From Pseudooceanicola spongiae (GTDB lineage: Bacteria; Pseudomonadota; Alphaproteobacteria; Rhodobacterales; Rhodobacteraceae): a stretch of DNA of 64,000 bases. Position 1 is the first letter of the stretch; the number at the start of each line of letters is the position of its first letter. Location of the stretch: assembly GCF_014899185.1 (NCBI RefSeq), contig NZ_CP045201.1, forward strand, positions 2,701,001-2,765,000, read 5' to 3'. Below are positions 59,616 to 64,000 of this stretch, one piece after another. A program made the translations under genes and the position numbers. The notes beneath the pieces are model-generated. The model did not search any database. It worked only from the letters and a program-made list of their open reading frames with translations, and had not been told where the DNA came from.

Positions 59616-60131
59616 TCAGCGGATGTTCAGCGGGAAAGAAACCCGCAGCTGAATAGTCTCCAGCCCCGGATTGACCGACGACAGATCCGCGTTTGAGCGG
59701 TGGTCATAGGACAGGCCGTAGCGAATGCCATTGCGCGCCTCAAAGCCGATCTCGACGCCCGAGCGGAACTCGACCGTGCTGCCCAGATCCGGTCCGTCGC
59801 CGCGTGCGTAAACGCCCGGCATCAGGTGCAACTGCATGTAGGCGCGATCAAAATTTGTCGTCCAGGTTGCCCCGCCGCCAATCCAGGCCGTACCATCGCC
59901 AGACAGCGACGCGCCGAACGCGGGCTGGAACGGTCCGTAGCTGACCGGCGCATCAAAGCGCAGATAGAGCTCGCGATCGATCTTGTCCTCCTGATACATC
60001 ACATCGCCAAAGCTGAGAGCCAGTCGGCTCTCGCTCGACTCAGGCGCAAGGCACCCCTGTTCCGGGCAGTGATTGACGCCCATATCGGTCAAACCTGCGA
60101 TGAGAAATAGAACCGCGAAAGTGCCATCCAT
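59616..60131 (-). CDS. Lipid A 3-O-deacylase-like outer-membrane protein (PagL/acyloxyacyl hydrolase type)
   Basis: 171 aa. An N-terminal signal-like stretch (MDGTFAVLFLIAGLTDMG) precedes alternating beta strands of an eight-stranded barrel ending LRVSFPLNIR. The PagL catalytic triad spacing is kept: His and Ser in YDHRSNADL and Glu in NPGLET, at +2 and +14 from the His as in PagL. It would remove the 3-O acyl chain of lipid A. The start at 60131 is preferred because longer versions read into the IS remnant. Confidence 0.72.
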   Translation of the reverse strand: MDGTFAVLFLIAGLTDMGVNHCPEQGCLAPESSESRLALSFGDVMYQEDKIDRELYLRFDAPVSYGPFQPAFGASLSGDGTAWIGGGATWTTNFDRAYMQLHLMPGVYARGDGPDLGSTVEFRSGVEIGFEARNGIRYGLSYDHRSNADLSSVNPGLETIQLRVSFPLNIR

Positions 60132-60264
60132 ACTGATGCTCCATAGTGTCTCAGGCTTGTTATCGCAGCCGTGTGGGTTTGTCATGGGGTTGCTGCCACC
60201 GTGGGCCTGTTTGCCGCTGCTGTATCGCCCCATCTGCATCTGCTGAGTTCAAGCCGCTCACCTG

Positions 60265-60384
60265 AATGCTGGCGGCATGGGTGAGCATGGCAAGCGCCTG
60301 ATGAAAGCGGCGGTTTTTGTAGACGCTGACCCAGTCGCTGATGCCTCGGCTCGCTTGCTGGATGCTCTCGAAGCGGTGGCAGTG
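60265..60384 (-). pseudogene. IS3-type orfB remnant, C-terminal end
   Basis: FESIQQASRGISDWVSVYKN then RRFHQALAMLT is the C-terminal integrase segment of IS3-family OrfB (FDSIQ...W...YN.RRPHQAL...TP pattern). It continues directly from an istB fragment and has lost the usual ending. Confidence 0.7.
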
Positions 60385-60537
60385 AAGGTGGAACAGCAGC
60401 GCACCGCCCGAGGCGCTGAACGGCAGCCAGCCGAGTATATCCAGGATCACCAATTCGGTCTTCACCAGCGCCTCCGCAATCTGTCCAGCCTGTGCCTGCT
60501 CCTGCGCATTCACCAATTCGGCGGTCGAGGACAAGCG
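60385..60537 (-). pseudogene. istB: IS21-type istB fragment
   Basis: About 51 codons: RLSSTAELVNAQEQAQAGQI, then AEALVKTELVILDILGWLPF and SASGGALLFHL. This is the middle of the IstB ATPase, where the family has VILDELGYLPFS.SGGALLF, with the Walker B Glu changed to Ile. It is flanked on both sides by IS3 orfB sequence in one continuous frame. Confidence 0.75.
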
Positions 60538-60869
60538 CACCCGCTTGCGATGATGCTCATTGCCCGAGCGCGACGGATGCCAGGCTGGAAGGTGGCGGCT
60601 GTGGCCGTCGATCAGTGAGGAGGACAAGAAAATGATCCTCCGGATCGTTTTCCCGACGGACGCCAGCGAGGCCCAGCCATCCTTGCAGGCTCAGTCGCGT
60701 GCCGGGTCAGTAACCCGTTGCCCGGCAGGCGATTTGCAAAGCAAATCTGCCGCGAGGAGGCGTCGGTTCGTTGCCGTGGCGACGGAAGGGACGGCCTGGA
60801 TCCGGGGCCCATACCCACGGCGCTCTGGCGAACCTGCCAGCCCTTGAACTGGAAGACCCGCTGGACCGT
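60538..60869 (-). pseudogene. IS3-type orfB remnant, N-terminal part, frameshifted
   Basis: VQRVFQFKGWQVRQ, then (after a shift) RIQAVPSVATATN and SLIDGHSRHLPAWHPSRSGN resemble the stretch of IS3-family OrfB ahead of and around the first catalytic Asp. At least two frameshifts and internal loss are needed, so it cannot encode a transposase. Confidence 0.6.
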
Positions 60870-60900
60870 TGTTCGGCCCTGGCCTCGAACCAATGGCCGC

Positions 60901-61129
60901 TCAGGGCCTCACCATGAGGGCCTGCAGCTTTTTTCGGTCGCGCAATTCAAGCATCGCCTCGCCATAGGCCTCCTGCAGATCATTCAGATGCTTGTCGTAG
61001 TGGTCGTGGATGTCGAACGGATTGGCCCGCTTCGGCCACCGTTGTCTCGCCCTGAATGATCGCGATCACCTGGGCTGTCCTCCGCTTCGCAGTCCAACGT
61101 TTGATGCTGTCGTCCATCGTCACACTCAT
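60901..61129 (-). pseudogene. IS3-type orfA remnant, frameshifted
   Basis: MSVTMDDSIKRWTAKRRTAQ then GETTVAEAG is the start of the IS3-family OrfA helper. After a frameshift and small deletion it continues NPFDIHDHYDKHLNDLQEAY and GEAMLELRDRKKLQALM. Both halves match the usual OrfA, but not in one frame. Confidence 0.72.
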
Positions 61130-61242
61130 TACTGCCTTCTCATTTGTAGCAGGAGCAGATTTTCAGTGGATTAATACTGGCGCGCCATTCTCTCCGCCCG
61201 CGTCCCCCTTCGCTGTTGTGTTTGTGATTTAGGACTGACGGG

Positions 61243-61272
61243 ATACCGTTCTGATACCGACGGGATACCGAC
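61243..61272 (+). repeat. Phased ATACCGAC array 3 (behind the rRNA operon)
   Basis: ATACCGTT at 61243, ATACCGAC at 61254 and ATACCGAC at 61265, at 11-bp spacing. It lies about 50 bp beyond the rRNA terminator. Confidence 0.65.
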
Positions 61273-61323
61273 GTGAGGATTTGTGGCGCTGTCTTGGGTG
61301 TTTTTGGTGTGTATTAGGAACGA

Positions 61324-61357
61324 CAAAACCCCGGAGCATTTCTGCTCCGGGGTTTTG
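61324..61357 (-). terminator. rRNA operon terminator
   Basis: CAAAACCCCGGAGC and GCTCCGGGGTTTTG form a 14-bp stem with a 6-nt loop (ATTTCT on the plus strand). It lies 31 nt beyond the 5S 3' end on the minus strand, so the operon ends here with no tRNA after 5S. Confidence 0.93.
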
Positions 61358-61388
61358 TGTATTCTGACATCGTAATTGCTTTTTTCTA

Positions 61389-61505
61389 GGTCTGGCGGCG
61401 ACTTACTCTCCCACGTCTTAAGACGCAGTACCATCAGCGCTACGGCACTTAACGGCTGGGTTCGGGATGGGACCAGGTGTTTTGCTCGCGCTATGACCAC
61501 CAGAC
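61389..61505 (-). rRNA. rrf: 5S ribosomal RNA
   Basis: About 117 nt. On the minus strand it starts TCTGGTGGTCATAGCGCGAG, contains CACCTGGTCCCATCCCGAAC and ends GAGAGTAAGTCGCCGCCAGA, all conserved 5S segments; the two ends pair to form helix I. It lies about 100 nt after the 23S 3' end. Confidence 0.96.
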
Positions 61506-61606
61506 CGAGGAAAAAGCAGAGAGATATCAATGATGTCCGTATTGTACTGATACACTGTTATGTTGTGTATGCTTTTGATTAATCGCAGAAGTCTGACTTC
61601 TACTGG

Positions 61607-64000
<2,394 letters not shown>

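Noticed and set aside
60560..61059. Plus-strand frames over the IS remnant
   Set aside because: They are antisense to IS3/IS21 remnants that are recognisable on the minus strand.

Overview
The window is GC-rich chromosomal DNA of an alphaproteobacterium, most likely a marine member of the Rhodobacterales (Roseobacter group). The grounds are gene content and order: a split ATP synthase F0 operon with b and b' subunits (atpI-B-E-F'-F), the alphaproteobacterial division protein MipZ, the ffh to rpsP-rimM-trmD-rplS-rpmE ribosomal block, ectoine synthesis genes with the dedicated aspartate kinase, TRAP transport, and an aerobic-type cobalamin pathway with a fused CbiG-CobJ. All identifications come from reading motifs and family resemblance; no database search was run.

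Layout. (1) 1-5.4 kb, minus strand: a hydroxycinnamate-type catabolic cluster of TRAP uptake (dctPQM), a short-chain dehydrogenase, a crotonase, a MarR regulator and the 5' end of a feruloyl-CoA synthase. (2) 5.7-13 kb, minus strand: one small conserved gene, then a cobalamin operon reading small membrane protein > cbiX > cobH > cobL > cobI > cbiG-cobJ > cobM. (3) 13.3-18.6 kb, plus strand: a glutathionyl-hydroquinone reductase-like GST, an antisense receiver-domain protein, then DUF1636 > cobC > cbiB and a lytic transglycosylase. (4) 18.8-22.3 kb, minus strand: smc. (5) 22.5-30.8 kb, plus strand: a cobalamin riboswitch followed by a CbiM-like cobalt permease, cobW, GNAT, cobN, GNAT, cobO and a FadR-type regulator. 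(6) 30.9-33.5 kb, minus strand: the ATP synthase F0 operon. (7) 33.8-36.3 kb: ArsR regulator, EamA exporter, LysR regulator and one very small membrane peptide. (8) 36.7-45 kb, plus strand: ffh, four overlapping GNAT genes, chorismate mutase, then rpsP, a small membrane peptide, rimM, a sulfotransferase, trmD, rplS and rpmE, closed by a strong terminator. (9) 45.3-48 kb: an APC-like transporter, mipZ and a DinB protein. (10) 48-51.1 kb: the zinc uptake locus zur-znuC-znuB with divergent znuA. (11) 51.1-55 kb: an unrecognised gene and a CheB-CheR-PAS fusion. (12) 55-59.6 kb: ectABC-ask with a divergent MarR (EctR-like) regulator. (13) 59.6-61.1 kb: a PagL-like lipid A deacylase and a decayed composite of two insertion sequences. 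(14) 61.3-64 kb, minus strand: the end of an rRNA operon (terminator, 5S, and 23S running off the window).

Two vitamin B12 blocks work together: the minus-strand operon builds the corrin ring, while the plus-strand blocks import cobalt, insert it (CobN), adenosylate (CobO) and attach the aminopropanol arm (CobC, CbiB). Cobalt insertion looks doubly provided for (CbiX and CobN), and no cobK, cobB or cobG is visible. Several metal genes (cbiX, cobW, znuC, znuA) carry histidine-rich segments.

The observations I consider most worth checking are: (a) a three-part, about 11-bp-phased repeat of ATACCGAC found at three intergenic sites, beside smc, before mipZ and behind the rRNA operon; (b) a dispersed family of short palindromic elements (core CCGCCGGAGG), one copy of which appears to sit in frame inside cobN; (c) a leader before the minus-strand cobalamin operon that could hide its ribosome binding site in one of two mutually exclusive pairings; and (d) a nested scar in which an IS21 istB fragment lies inside an IS3-type orfB remnant.
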